In this document: piece by piece, positions 34,494 to 44,175 of the stretch
How the letters are laid out: every line of letters starts with the position of its first letter
Position numbering within the stretch: position 1 is the stretch's first letter
From: Mycolicibacterium flavescens
Lineage (GTDB): Bacteria; Actinomycetota; Actinomycetes; Mycobacteriales; Mycobacteriaceae
Assembly: GCF_001722335.1 (NCBI RefSeq)
Contig: NZ_MIHA01000005.1
Span: forward strand, 186,001-250,000
Length of the DNA stretch: 64,000 nt
Direction of reading: 5' to 3'
Made by a program: the position numbers and the translations under genes
Notes under the pieces: generated by a model
The model's input: only the letters and a program-made list of their open reading frames with translations
Told to the model about the DNA's origin: nothing
The model's database searches: none

Positions 34494-36181
34494 CGAGCCT
34501 GGAGTGGCGGCGGTCGGTCAGCGCGACGGGTCTGCTGCGGACGTTCACCGACGCCGAGGTGCTCGATGCCGCCGATGTGCATGTCGCGCAACGGCTCTGC
34601 GAGATGGCGAAGGCACCCGACGATGTCGTCGCGTTGGCGGTGGCGTTGACGGTGCGAGCGCTGCGCAACGGGTCGGTGTGCGTGGACCTCGCGGCGATCG
34701 AGGAGCAGGTCGCAGTCGAGGGGTTGCCGTGGCCGGCGCTGGACGAGTGGCGGGCGGCCGTCGTCGCGCATCCGTTGTCGGGTACGCCGCCTGCGCTGCG
34801 CCTCGACGGGGACCTGCTGTACCTCGACCGGTACTGGCTCGAGGAACAGCAGGTGTGCGACGACATCCTGGCGATGGTGGCGGCCAGGCCCGTCGCGGCG
34901 GCCCCGGACGTCGACCGGTTGTTCCCGCCGGGCTTCGAGGAGCAGCGGGCGGCGGCGGAACGCGCGCTGGCGCAGGGTTTGACGGTGCTCACCGGCGGAC
35001 CCGGCACCGGTAAGACGACGACGGTGGCGCGACTGTTGGCGTTGCTGGCCAGCGGGACCCAGTTGCGGATCGCGCTGGCGGCGCCGACCGGCAAGGCGGC
35101 GGCGCGGCTGCAGGAGGCGGTGCAACTGGAGGTCGACAAGCTCGGCGCGGCCGACCGGGAGGCGTTGTCCGGGATGCACGCGACGACGATGCACCGGCTG
35201 CTGGGCAGCCTGCCGGAAACGTCCGCGCGGTTCCGGCACCACCGGGGAAACCGGTTGCCGCACGACGTGATCGTCGTCGACGAGACGTCGATGGTGTCGC
35301 TGACGATGATGGCGCGACTGCTCGAAGCGGTGCGCCCCGACGCCCGGCTGGTGCTGGTCGGCGACCCGGACCAGTTGGCGTCGGTGGAGGCCGGCGCGGT
35401 CCTGGCAGATCTGGTCGACGGGCTGGGCGCCGACCGGATCGCGCAGCTGACGACGTCGCACCGGTTCGGCGAGTCGATCGGCGCGCTGGCCACCGCGATC
35501 CGCTCGGGTGATGCGGACGGGGTGGTCGAGGTGCTGCGCGCCGGCGGTGAGCACATCTCGTGGATCGACACCGAGACGCCGGCCGAGGAGCTGCGCAAGG
35601 TGGTGCTGCCGCAGGCGGTCGGGTTGCGGCAGGCGGCGCTGCTCGGCGACCACGAGGCGGCGCTGGCGATGCTGGCCGAACATCGGCTGCTGTGCGCGCA
35701 CCGGCGCGGCCCGTTCGGGGTGCGGTACTGGAACCATCAGGTCGAGCGGTGGCTGGCCGAGGCGACCGGCGAGCCGATCTGGTCGGCCTGGTACGCCGGG
35801 CGTCCGATCCTGGTGACCGCCAACGACTATGGGCTCGGACTGTACAACGGCGACACCGGGGTGACCGTGGTGCGCGGCGGCGTGCTGCGCGCGGTGATCG
35901 CCGGCACGCAGCGCTACGAGTTCGCGACCAGCAGGCTCGCCGATGTCGACACCATGCACGCGATGACGATCCACAAGTCCCAAGGCAGCCAGGCCGACGA
36001 GGTGACCGTGCTGCTGCCGCCCGAGGATTCGCGACTGCTCTCGCGGGAGCTGTTCTACACGGCGGTCACCCGCGCCAAGCGCCGCATCCGGGTGGTCGGC
36101 CCGGAGGCGTCGGTGCGTGCGGCGGTCGCCCGCCGGGTGGTGAGGGCCTCGGGCCTGGCCCGCCGCCTCCGCCTTTCCTAG
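34490..36181 (+). CDS. recD: exodeoxyribonuclease V subunit alpha, RecD
   Basis: The product has 563 residues in an ATGA overlap with recB. SF1B helicase motifs: GGPGTGKTTT (about 168), APTGKAAARL, VIVVDETSMVS, VGDPDQLASVEAG, and the C-terminal TIHKSQGSQADEV with YTAVTRAKRRI. It is the 5'-3' motor of RecBCD. The operon ends here and a long inverted repeat follows within 10 bases. Confidence 0.96.
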   Translation: MTSLEWRRSVSATGLLRTFTDAEVLDAADVHVAQRLCEMAKAPDDVVALAVALTVRALRNGSVCVDLAAIEEQVAVEGLPWPALDEWRAAVVAHPLSGTPPALRLDGDLLYLDRYWLEEQQVCDDILAMVAARPVAAAPDVDRLFPPGFEEQRAAAERALAQGLTVLTGGPGTGKTTTVARLLALLASGTQLRIALAAPTGKAAARLQEAVQLEVDKLGAADREALSGMHATTMHRLLGSLPETSARFRHHRGNRLPHDVIVVDETSMVSLTMMARLLEAVRPDARLVLVGDPDQLASVEAGAVLADLVDGLGADRIAQLTTSHRFGESIGALATAIRSGDADGVVEVLRAGGEHISWIDTETPAEELRKVVLPQAVGLRQAALLGDHEAALAMLAEHRLLCAHRRGPFGVRYWNHQVERWLAEATGEPIWSAWYAGRPILVTANDYGLGLYNGDTGVTVVRGGVLRAVIAGTQRYEFATSRLADVDTMHAMTIHKSQGSQADEVTVLLPPEDSRLLSRELFYTAVTRAKRRIRVVGPEASVRAAVARRVVRASGLARRLRLS

Positions 36182-36186
36182 CCGCG

Positions 36187-36244
36187 CGAACGTGGGTTAC
36201 CCGCACGTCTTCGGCGACTTTTGCGTGCGGGTAATCCACGTTCG
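36187..36244. repeat. long inverted repeat after recD, probably a terminator
   Basis: Arms of 21 bp (36187-36207 and 36224-36244, CGAACGTGGGTTACCCGCACG against its complement) differ at one position, which would still pair as G-U in RNA. The loop is 16 bases and contains TTTT. It starts 6 bases after the recD stop. Confidence 0.75.
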
Positions 36245-36341
36245 GCGGGGACTCAGGCGATGTTTAAGCCCACGTGGGGACCGGGCACTCTCGTGCGGCG
36301 ATTGTGGCGCAGTACACACCACCGGGTGGACGGAGCGAGCA

Positions 36342-37946
36342 ATGAGCACGGAGAACCGGGTCAAACCGACCGACGTCGACAAGGCCCTGCTCGGCAGCGC
36401 CACATACCGAAGTCTCGGCGAGCAGAAACTCTCGCCGCAGGAGGAACGCTTCGAGAAGGGCCGCCGCACCATCGGCCTGTTCCTCGCCCCGCTGCTGACC
36501 GTCGTGTTCCTGGTCCTGCCGATCGACATCCCCCGCGAACAGCAGGTGCTGGCCGCCGTACTGCTCGGCGTGATCGCGCTGTGGATCAGCGAAGCGGTGC
36601 CGATCCCGATCGGCGGCCTGCTCGGCGTCGCGATCGCGGTCTTCCTCGGGGTGGCCCCGGTCGACGACGTGCTCGGCCCGTTCGGCTCGTCGACGGTCTT
36701 CACCTTCATCGGCGCGTTCATCCTCGCCCAGGCAATGCTCAAACACGGCCTGGCCCGCCGCTTCGCGTTCCGGATCCTCTCGCTGCCGCGCGTCGGCCGC
36801 TCCACCACCGGCGTCATCATCGCGTTCGGCGCGATCACCTGCCTGCTGTCGGCGTTCGTCTCCAACACCGCGACCGTCGCCATGCTGTTGCCGACGGCCA
36901 TCGGCATCCTGTCCGTCGTCGCCAAACTGCTGCAGCAGCGCGGCGACGTCGAACCCGACTTCGACCCGCGACGCCTGCGCGTCGGCACCGCACTGATGCT
37001 GATGCTCGCCTACGGCGCCAGCGTCGGCGGCCTACTGACCCCGGTGGGCAGCCCGCCGAACCTGATCGGCCGCGGCCTGATCGAAGAGGCCACCGGCGAG
37101 CGGATCAGCTTCGGCCAGTGGATGGTGATGGCGGTCCCGATCTGCGCGGTGATGTTCGCACTGCTCACGCTCATCCTCCTGCGGCTCAACCGGCCCGAGA
37201 TCAAGCAGATCGAAGGCGTCACCGAGTACGTCGCCAGCGAACGCGAGAAACTCGGAAACCTCTCCCGCGCCGAGAAGAACACGCTGATCGCGTTCGGCAT
37301 CACCGTGGCTCTGTGGATCCTGCCCGGCATCTTCGCGCTGATCACCGGCACCGAGTCGAGCACCTACGAGTTCGTCAGCGACCGGTTGGACGAGGGCGTG
37401 GTCGCGGTGTTCGGCGCGTCCCTGCTGTTCCTGCTGCCCACCGACTGGAAGTCCCGCGAGTTCACCCTGCGTTGGAAGGACGCCGCCGAAATCGACTGGG
37501 GCACCATCATTCTGTTCGGCACCGGCATCATCTTCGGGTCGCTGATCTCGTCGACCGGGCTGGCCGAGACCATCGGCACCTCGGTCAACGACGCGCTAGG
37601 CCTCTCCAGCGTCATCCCGATCACGATCTTCGCGGTGATCCTGGCCATCGTCGTGTCCGAGACGACGAGCAACACCGCGTCGGCGGCCGTCGTCGTCCCG
37701 ATCGTGATCCCGGTGGCCGTGGCCGCGGGCGTCAACCCGTTCGTGCCCGCGCTGGCGGCGACGTTCGCCGCGTCGTTCGGGTTCATGCTGCCGGTGTCCA
37801 CACCGCAGAACGCGATCGTCTACGGTTCAGGCGTGGTACCGATCACCAAGATGATCCGTTCCGGTATCAGCTTCGACATCGCCGGCGCCATCCTCATCAT
37901 CATTCTGCTGCCGATGATGATCAGCCTGCTCGGGTTGGGCGCATGA
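36342..37946 (+). CDS. DASS-family sodium/dicarboxylate (divalent anion) symporter
   Basis: The product has 534 residues with about 11-12 TM segments. The paired substrate-binding signatures of the family are present: SNTATVAMLLP (about 183) and TTSNTASAAVVVPI (about 445), plus the SPPNLIGRG and STPQNAIVYGSG half-helix loops. Members carry C4-dicarboxylates, tartrate or sulfate. The next gene overlaps by 4 bases and encodes a tartrate/malate-type dehydrogenase, so uptake of malate, tartrate or a related hydroxy acid is likely. ATG at 36342 is the start consistent with the cytoplasmic N-terminus. Confidence 0.93.
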   Translation: MSTENRVKPTDVDKALLGSATYRSLGEQKLSPQEERFEKGRRTIGLFLAPLLTVVFLVLPIDIPREQQVLAAVLLGVIALWISEAVPIPIGGLLGVAIAVFLGVAPVDDVLGPFGSSTVFTFIGAFILAQAMLKHGLARRFAFRILSLPRVGRSTTGVIIAFGAITCLLSAFVSNTATVAMLLPTAIGILSVVAKLLQQRGDVEPDFDPRRLRVGTALMLMLAYGASVGGLLTPVGSPPNLIGRGLIEEATGERISFGQWMVMAVPICAVMFALLTLILLRLNRPEIKQIEGVTEYVASEREKLGNLSRAEKNTLIAFGITVALWILPGIFALITGTESSTYEFVSDRLDEGVVAVFGASLLFLLPTDWKSREFTLRWKDAAEIDWGTIILFGTGIIFGSLISSTGLAETIGTSVNDALGLSSVIPITIFAVILAIVVSETTSNTASAAVVVPIVIPVAVAAGVNPFVPALAATFAASFGFMLPVSTPQNAIVYGSGVVPITKMIRSGISFDIAGAILIIILLPMMISLLGLGA

Positions 37947-39022
37947 CGGTGCCCGATGCTCTTCGCGCAAGCGGCTCATCGTCAATCGCGGTCATCCCCG
38001 GCGACGGTATCGGCACCGAGGTCATCACGTCGGCGCGCGCGGTGCTCGACGCGGTCGCGCGCAAGCACGGTATCTCGTTGTCCTACACCGAGTTCGACTG
38101 GTCGTGCCAGCGATACCAGCAAGAGGGCGCGATGATGCCCGCCGACGGGATCGAGACGCTGAGCGGGTTCGACGCGATCCTCCTCGGCGCGGTCGGCTGG
38201 CCGGGGGTGCCGGACCACGTGTCGCTGTGGGGACTGTTGATCCCGATCCGCCGGGCCTTCCGCCAGTACGTCAACCTGCGGCCGATCCGGGTGTACGACG
38301 GCGTCGAAAGCCCTTTGCGCACACCGGGTGAGGTCGACTTCGTCGTCGTCCGGGAGAACGTCGAGGGCGAGTACAGCGAGATCGGTGGACGGCTCAACCG
38401 CGGCTTCCCCGACGAGATGGCGGTGCAGGAGTCGGTGTTCACCCGCGTCGGGGTGAGCCGCATCGCGGACTTCGCGTTCGAGCTCGCCCGCAGCCGGCGC
38501 GGCTACGTGACCTCGGCGACGAAGTCGAACGGCATCGTGCACACGCTGCCGTTCTGGGACGAGGTGGTCGCCGAGCGGGCCGCGGCGTTCCCCGACGTCC
38601 GGTTCGACAGTGAGCACATCGACGCGCTCGCAGCGAAATTCGTGCTGCAGCCGCAGCGCTTCGACGTCGTCGTGGGCTCGAACCTGTTCGGCGACATCCT
38701 GTCCGACCTCGCGGCCGCGGTCGCCGGGTCCATCGGGATCGCACCGTCGGCGAACCTCGACCCGACCAAGCAGTACCCGTCGATGTTCGAACCGGTGCAC
38801 GGGTCGGCGCCCGACATCGCCGACCAGGGTATCGCCAACCCGATCGGCGCCGTGTGGTCGGCGGCGCTGATGCTCGACCACCTCGGGCACCCGCAGGCCG
38901 CCGCCGAGGTGATGGCCGCGATCGAGGCCACGCTGGCCGACCCCGAGACCCGCACCGGCGACCTCGGTGGCCGCGCGAAGACGACCCAGGTGACCGACGC
39001 GCTCGTCGCGCATCTCTCCTAG
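37943..39022 (+). CDS. tartrate dehydrogenase/D-malate dehydrogenase family (isopropylmalate dehydrogenase superfamily)
   Basis: The product has 359 residues. It has IAVIPGDGIG at the N-terminus, NLRPIRVYDGVESPL, VVRENVEGEYSEIGGR, TSATKSNGI with the catalytic Lys, and the metal/NAD region VGSNLFGDILSDLAAA with FEPVHGSAPDIA. The VRENVEGEYSE form and FDWSCQRY fit tartrate dehydrogenase/D-malate decarboxylating enzymes rather than LeuB. The reaction is NAD-linked oxidation with decarboxylation of a 2-hydroxy acid. The ATGA overlap with the transporter gene supports an uptake-and-oxidise pair. Confidence 0.9.
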   Translation: MTVPDALRASGSSSIAVIPGDGIGTEVITSARAVLDAVARKHGISLSYTEFDWSCQRYQQEGAMMPADGIETLSGFDAILLGAVGWPGVPDHVSLWGLLIPIRRAFRQYVNLRPIRVYDGVESPLRTPGEVDFVVVRENVEGEYSEIGGRLNRGFPDEMAVQESVFTRVGVSRIADFAFELARSRRGYVTSATKSNGIVHTLPFWDEVVAERAAAFPDVRFDSEHIDALAAKFVLQPQRFDVVVGSNLFGDILSDLAAAVAGSIGIAPSANLDPTKQYPSMFEPVHGSAPDIADQGIANPIGAVWSAALMLDHLGHPQAAAEVMAAIEATLADPETRTGDLGGRAKTTQVTDALVAHLS

Positions 39023-39032
39023 GCCGCGAAGC

Positions 39033-39096
39033 GCGCCGAGTGTGAAATGACGGCGAGAAATCCCGCTGATTCTCGCCAAGGATTCACACTCGGCGC
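39033..39096. repeat. nested palindrome with GCGCCGAGTGTGAA ends
   Basis: Perfect outer arms of 14 bp (39033-39046 and 39083-39096) flank perfect inner arms GGCGAGAA/TTCTCGCC (39052-39059 and 39070-39077). It lies 10 bases after the dehydrogenase stop and may act as terminator. The element at 61886-61945 has a related outer end. Confidence 0.8.
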
Positions 39097-39180
39097 ACCG
39101 CCGCGCCTTGCACACCGATGCCGCGAACACCGAGAGCCCAACCGCCTGACGGCGACGTCATTTTCACCTATCGTGGGCGC

Positions 39181-39627
39181 GTGGCCGAAATCGACCGCAG
39201 CCGTACCATCGCCGCAACTCCCACCCAGATCTGGGCCGTCCTGTCCGATTTCGGTGGGCTCAGCGGGTGGGTCGACAAGATCGACCACTCGTCGATCCTG
39301 ACCCGCGGCCCCGACGGCGAGATGGTCGGCACCACGCGCCGCGTGCAGATGGGCCGCAACACCGTGGTCGAACGCGTCACCGAGTGCGACCCGCAGTTCG
39401 TGCTCGCCTACGACATCGAGGGGCTGCCGAAGTTCCTCGGCCGGCTCGGCAACCGCTGGACCCTGGAGGCCACCGGCGCCGGCGAGACCGTCGTGACCAT
39501 CACCAGCAGCGCCCGCCTCGGCGCCGGCAAGACCCAGCGACTCGTCGAGCGCCTGGCCTGCCGGCTGGTGGCCCGCGAGTCCGACGCCATGCTGGCCGGG
39601 CTCGCTCAGCGATTGGAGAACCCGTGA
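39181..39627 (+). CDS. SRPBCC-family protein (polyketide cyclase/START-like)
   Basis: The product has 148 residues from GTG at 39181; a longer in-frame version from 39118 reaches towards the palindrome and is less likely. The pattern IDRSRTIAATPTQIWAVLSDFGGLSGWVD followed by beta strands and a long C-terminal helix (VERLACRLVARESDAML) is that of helix-grip SRPBCC proteins, which bind hydrophobic ligands. It overlaps the sulfatase gene (GTGA), suggesting a shared, unknown substrate. Confidence 0.82.
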   Translation: MAEIDRSRTIAATPTQIWAVLSDFGGLSGWVDKIDHSSILTRGPDGEMVGTTRRVQMGRNTVVERVTECDPQFVLAYDIEGLPKFLGRLGNRWTLEATGAGETVVTITSSARLGAGKTQRLVERLACRLVARESDAMLAGLAQRLENP

Positions 39628-41357
39628 CCGACCGCCCCGACATCGTGATCGTGATGACCGACGAGGAGCGGGCGATCCCGCCGTACGAGGCACCCGAGGT
39701 CCTGGCCTGGCGCAACTACACGCTCAGCGGCCGCAAGTGGTTCGACGACCACGGCGTCAGCTTCGTCAGGCACTACACCGGATCGCTGGCGTGTGTGCCC
39801 AGCCGCCCGACGATCTTCACCGGCCACTACCCCGACCTGCACGGCGTCACCCAGACCGACGGGCTCGGCAAGTCCGCCGACGACTCCCGCATGCGCTGGC
39901 TGCGGGCCGGCGAGGTGCCGACGCTGGGCAACTGGTTCCGCGCGGCCGGCTATGACACCCACTACGACGGCAAGTGGCACATCTCCCACGCCGACCTCAC
40001 CGACCCCGCCACCGGCCGGCCGCTGGCCACCAACGACGACGACGGCGTCGTCGACCCCGACGCGGTGCAACGCTACCTCGACGCGAATCCCCTTGACCCG
40101 TACGGCTTCTCCGGATGGGTCGGACCGGAGCCGCACGGCGCGTTGCTGGCCAACTCCGGGATGCGACGCGACCGCCTGATCGCCGACCGCGTCGTCGCCT
40201 GGCTGACCGACCGCTACGCGCGCCGCCGCGCCGGCGACCCCGAGGCGATGCGCCCCTTCCTGCTGGTCGCCAGCTTCGTCAACCCCCACGACATCGTGCT
40301 GTTCCCGGCCTGGCAGCGCCGCAGCCCGGTGCGGCCGTCGCCGCTGGACCCGCCGCACGTGCCGCCGGCACCGACCGCCGACGAGGACCTGTCCACCAAA
40401 CCCGCCGCGCAGATCGCCTACCGCGAGGCCTACTACTCCGGCTACGGCCCGGCCCCCGCGGTCGACCGCACCTACACCCGCAAGGCCCAGCAGTACCGCG
40501 ACCTCTATTACCGGTTGCACGCGGAGGTCGACGGGCCGCTGGACCGGGTGCGGCGGGCGGTCACCGACGGGTCGACGGACGCGGTGCTGGTGCGCACGGC
40601 CGATCACGGGGATCTGCTCGGCGCGCACGGCGGCCTGCACCAGAAGTGGTTCAACCTCTACGACGAGGCCACCCGGGTGCCGTTCGTCGTCGTCCGCATC
40701 GGCGCCCGCCAGACCGAACCGCGCACCGTGACCGCACCCACCTCGCACATCGACATCGTCCCGACGCTGCTGGACGCGGCCGGCGTCGACGTCGAGGCGA
40801 CGGCCGCCAAGCTGGCCGAGGAGTTCACCGAGGTGCACGAACTCCCGGGGCAGGATCTGATGCCGGTGGTCGACGGCGCACCGGCCGACGAGTCGCGCGC
40901 GGTCTACCTGATGACCCGCGACAATGTGCTCGAGGGCGACACCGGCGCCTCCGGTCTGGCGCGCAAGCTCAAGCGGGGTACGAATCCGCCTGCGCCCCTG
41001 AGGATTCGGATCCCGGCGCATGTGGCGTCGAACTTCGAGGGCTTGGTGGTGCAGGTCGACGGGCATCTGTGGAAGCTGGTGCGCACCTTCGACGACCCGG
41101 CGACGTGGACCGAACCCGGGGTCCGGCACCACGCGGCCAACGGTCTCGGCGGCGACGCCTACCGGTCGTCGCCGCTCGACGACCAGTGGGAGCTCTACGA
41201 CCTGACCGACGATCCCGCCGAGAGCACCAACCGCTGGGCCGATCCGGATCTGCACGAGCTTCGTCAGCACCTTCGTATGCAGCTCAAGCAGGTGCGGGCG
41301 GCCTCAGTGCCCGAACGCCACCATCCGTGGCCGTACGTGTCGCGCGCCAAACTTTGA
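39624..41357 (+). CDS. type I (Cys-type) sulfatase or related phosphonate/sulfate ester hydrolase
   Basis: The product has 577 residues. The active-site signature is CVPSRPTIFTG with Cys57, the residue that formylglycine-generating enzyme turns into formylglycine. Metal ligands: MTDEE at 11-15 and RTADHGDLLGAHG. HYDGKWH supplies the Lys-Trp-His stretch usual in sulfatases. No signal peptide is seen, so it should be cytoplasmic. The length and C-terminal extension (QWELYDLTDDPAEST) fit the arylsulfatase A-like group. The start GTG overlaps the SRPBCC gene. No sulfatase-modifying gene is in this window. Confidence 0.92.
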   Translation: MTDRPDIVIVMTDEERAIPPYEAPEVLAWRNYTLSGRKWFDDHGVSFVRHYTGSLACVPSRPTIFTGHYPDLHGVTQTDGLGKSADDSRMRWLRAGEVPTLGNWFRAAGYDTHYDGKWHISHADLTDPATGRPLATNDDDGVVDPDAVQRYLDANPLDPYGFSGWVGPEPHGALLANSGMRRDRLIADRVVAWLTDRYARRRAGDPEAMRPFLLVASFVNPHDIVLFPAWQRRSPVRPSPLDPPHVPPAPTADEDLSTKPAAQIAYREAYYSGYGPAPAVDRTYTRKAQQYRDLYYRLHAEVDGPLDRVRRAVTDGSTDAVLVRTADHGDLLGAHGGLHQKWFNLYDEATRVPFVVVRIGARQTEPRTVTAPTSHIDIVPTLLDAAGVDVEATAAKLAEEFTEVHELPGQDLMPVVDGAPADESRAVYLMTRDNVLEGDTGASGLARKLKRGTNPPAPLRIRIPAHVASNFEGLVVQVDGHLWKLVRTFDDPATWTEPGVRHHAANGLGGDAYRSSPLDDQWELYDLTDDPAESTNRWADPDLHELRQHLRMQLKQVRAASVPERHHPWPYVSRAKL

Positions 41358-41699
41358 TCCCTGACCGCCAAACGCGGTACGGTTCGACCAGGTTGATTCC
41401 CCAGCCTCGCGGAAACGTCACGGCGGCGATCTGACTCCCCGCCGGAGGACACCGGACCTCGACGTCAGCCGACCGACCACTGGTTGACGTGTTGGGGGTT
41501 GATGTCCGGGAATCCGCTTGAGGGCATCTGCCCGGCGCGCTGCCACGATCCAGCGGCGCCGGGTGGGTACAGTCGGGATGCTCGATCAGCACTACAGCTC
41601 GTTTCGGCCGAAGCGACGCATCATCTCCGGCGGCGGCGAAAGCCCCGCCGGACAACCCACTGCGCGTCGTCGTGTGACACGTACCGCTGAAGGACTGTA
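41358..41699. promoter_or_regulatory. 342-base leader region before the FadD-like gene
   Basis: No convincing gene is present. A TACAGT at 41568-41573 lies 4 bases before an ATG at 41578 that opens a 40-codon frame. This frame ends in TAG at 41698-41700, sharing a base with the GTG of the next gene. An AAGGACTG just before 41700 can serve as ribosome binding site for the FadD-like gene. The 40-codon frame has weaker GC bias at third positions than real genes here, so it is not called. Confidence 0.4.
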
Positions 41700-43334
41700 G
41701 TGAGCGAATTTACCGAGACCATGTATCGCAATGCCCGGTGGAGCACCAACGGGATGGTGACCGGTGAGCCGGGCGCCCCCGTCAAACACACCTGGGCCGA
41801 GGTCAACGAACGCGCCAGCCGCATCGCCGGCGGGCTGGCCGCCGCGGGTATCGGGCACGGTGACGCGATCGCCGTGCTCGCCGGTGCACCGGTCGAGATT
41901 GCGCCTACCGCACAAGGCATTTGGATGCGCGGCGCGAGCCTGACGATGCTGCACCAACCGACTCCTCGCACCGACCTGGTGCGCTGGGCCGCCGAGACCA
42001 CCGCGGTGATCACGATGATCGCGGCGAAGGCCGTCGTCATCTCCGATCCGTTCATGGCCGCCGCGCCCGTGTTGGCCGATCTCGGAATGACCGTGCTGAC
42101 CATCGAATCACTGCTGACCGGTCCGTCCATCGATCCGGTCAACACCACCGACGACGACGTCGCGCTGATGCAGCTCACGTCCGGATCGACGGGTTCCCCC
42201 AAGGCCGTTCAGATCACGCACGCCAACATCGTCGCCAACGCCGAGGCGATGACCGTCGGTTGCGATTTCGACATCAACACCGACGTGATCGTCAGCTGGT
42301 TGCCGTGCTTCCACGATATGGGCATGACCGGCTACCTGACCGTGCCGATGTTCTTCGGCGCCGAGCTGGTGAAGGTGACGCCGGTCGACTTCCTCAGCGA
42401 TACGTTGTTGTGGGCCAAGCTGATCGACAAGTACAAGGGCACCATGACGGCCGCGCCGAACTTCGCGTACACGCTGTTCGCCAAGCGGCTGCGCCGTCAG
42501 GCCACCCCGGGTGAGTACGACCTGTCGTCGCTGCGGTGGGCGCTGTCCGGCGCCGAACAGGTCGACCCGCTCGACGTCGAAGACCTCTGCGAAGCCGGCG
42601 CACCGTTCGGGCTGCGGCCCGAGGCCATCGTTCCCGCCTACGGGATGGCCGAGACGACGGTGGCCGTGTCCTTTTCCGAATGCGGGCGCGGAATGGCCGT
42701 CGACGAGGTCGACGCCGACCTGCTGGCTGTCCTGCATCGCGCCGTGCCCGCGGTCAAGGGGCACACCCGTCGCCTCGTCAAGCTCGGCCGCCCGCTGGAG
42801 GGCCTCGAGGTGCGGGTGGTCGACGAGGACGGTGCAGAGATGCCGCCTCGCGGCGTCGGTGTCATCGAGGTCCGCGGCGACCCGGTGACCAGGGGTTACA
42901 TCACGGTGGCCGGGTTCATCCCCGCCCAGGACGAGCGTGGCTGGTACGACACCGGCGACCTGGGATACCTCACCGAGACCGGCGAGGTGGTGGTGTGCGG
43001 GCGCCTCAAGGACGTGATCATCATGGCCGGGCGCAACATCTACCCCACCGACATCGAGCGGGCGGCAGGCCGCGTCGACGGCGTGCGGCCCGGCTGCGCG
43101 GTCGCGGTGCGCCTGGACGCCGGGCTGTCACGCGAGACGTTCGCGGTTGCGGTGGAATGCAAGAACTACGCCGACAGCGACGAAGTCCGCCGCATAGAGC
43201 GGCAGGTCGCGCACGAGGTCTTCAGCGAGGTCGACGTGCGGCCGCGCAACGTCGTGGTGCTCGAACCGGGCATGATCCCCAAGACTCCGTCGGGCAAGTT
43301 GCGGCGCGCGCACGCGTTGTCGCTCGTGAGCTGA
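41700..43334 (+). CDS. fatty acyl-AMP/CoA ligase, FAAL-like FadD
   Basis: The product has 544 residues and starts at GTG with AAGGA upstream. Motifs: [16 protein letters not shown] (P-loop), [16 protein letters not shown] (the HDMG stretch typical of FAAL enzymes), [35 protein letters not shown] and KTPSGKLRR with the catalytic Lys. FAALs make acyl-AMP and hand it to acyl carrier or polyketide synthase proteins; none is adjacent. CoA ligation cannot be excluded from sequence. Confidence 0.9.
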   Translation: MSEFTETMYRNARWSTNGMVTGEPGAPVKHTWAEVNERASRIAGGLAAAGIGHGDAIAVLAGAPVEIAPTAQGIWMRGASLTMLHQPTPRTDLVRWAAETTAVITMIAAKAVVISDPFMAAAPVLADLGMTVLTIESLLTGPSIDPVNTTDDDVALMQLTSGSTGSPKAVQITHANIVANAEAMTVGCDFDINTDVIVSWLPCFHDMGMTGYLTVPMFFGAELVKVTPVDFLSDTLLWAKLIDKYKGTMTAAPNFAYTLFAKRLRRQATPGEYDLSSLRWALSGAEQVDPLDVEDLCEAGAPFGLRPEAIVPAYGMAETTVAVSFSECGRGMAVDEVDADLLAVLHRAVPAVKGHTRRLVKLGRPLEGLEVRVVDEDGAEMPPRGVGVIEVRGDPVTRGYITVAGFIPAQDERGWYDTGDLGYLTETGEVVVCGRLKDVIIMAGRNIYPTDIERAAGRVDGVRPGCAVAVRLDAGLSRETFAVAVECKNYADSDEVRRIERQVAHEVFSEVDVRPRNVVVLEPGMIPKTPSGKLRRAHALSLVS

Positions 43335-43371
43335 CTGTCGGCGCCGCACGCCGGGTACATTCGGGCACAGC

Positions 43372-44175
43372 ATGGCTGATTACGACGCCCAAACGGGTCG
43401 CGAGTCGGTCCCGGACACGGATCTGTCCAGCGCGCAACGCGACGCCGACGAGGCCGATCTGCATGCCGGGCTCGCGGGTGTGGCGGGGCTGGTGGCCGGC
43501 GCCCGCCCGGTGGTCGATCTCCTCGGCGACGTGGCCGGGTTCGCCGCACGCGCCATACCGGACGTCGACGGTGCCGGTGTCGCGCTCGCATCACTCGACG
43601 GTCGCGGAAACCTGGAGACCCGCGCCGCCACAGCCGATTTCGTGTGGGAGATCGACGGCGTCCAGTACGACGAGTTGAACGAAGGACCGTGTCTGACGGC
43701 CATGCAGACCGCACGGCCGACGGTCAGCGGCTCGCTGGGCAGCGATCAGCGGTGGCCGCACTTCGGTGGGCGGGTGGCGCGCATGGATGTCCATTCGGCG
43801 CTGTCACTGCCACTGGTCGTCGACGACCGGGTGATCGGCGTCATCAACGCCTACGCCAGACAGCGCGACGCGTTCGGCGAGCACGCCGTGCAGCTGGGCA
43901 CCCAGTTCGCGGGGCCGGCGGCGGTGTCGGTGTACCACGGCCAACTGCTCGCGCACGCCCGGGAACGGACGGCGCAGCTGCAGCGGGCGCTGGCCAGTCG
44001 CGCGGTGATCGACCAGGCGATCGGGATCATCCGCAGCCGGTCGGGCGTGACGGCCGAGGAGGCGTTCGACCGGCTGACCCGGTTGAGCCAGGCCGAGAAC
44101 ATCAAGCTCTACGTGGTCGCCGAGCGGTTGGTGGACGAGGCCGTTCGCCGCGCCCGGGCCCGTCAGCAGCCGTGA
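43372..44175 (+). CDS. GAF-ANTAR regulator
   Basis: The product has 267 residues. The GAF domain (about 50-185: AGVALASLDGRG, NEGPCLTAMQTARP, HSALSLPLVVDDRVIGVINAYA) is followed by a C-terminal ANTAR RNA-binding domain (about 205-262: LASRAVIDQAIGIIRSRSGVTAEEAFDRL, cited in parts, and VAERLVDEA). ANTAR proteins bind paired hairpins in mRNA leaders and prevent termination. The signal is presumably a small ligand or redox state sensed by GAF. Its stop codon abuts that of the next, convergent GAF-ANTAR gene. Confidence 0.92.
   Translation: MADYDAQTGRESVPDTDLSSAQRDADEADLHAGLAGVAGLVAGARPVVDLLGDVAGFAARAIPDVDGAGVALASLDGRGNLETRAATADFVWEIDGVQYDELNEGPCLTAMQTARPTVSGSLGSDQRWPHFGGRVARMDVHSALSLPLVVDDRVIGVINAYARQRDAFGEHAVQLGTQFAGPAAVSVYHGQLLAHARERTAQLQRALASRAVIDQAIGIIRSRSGVTAEEAFDRLTRLSQAENIKLYVVAERLVDEAVRRARARQQP

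Noticed and set aside
27952..36181. recCBD as part of a defence island
   Set aside because: RecBCD is an ordinary housekeeping operon in mycobacteria and no restriction or abortive genes flank it.
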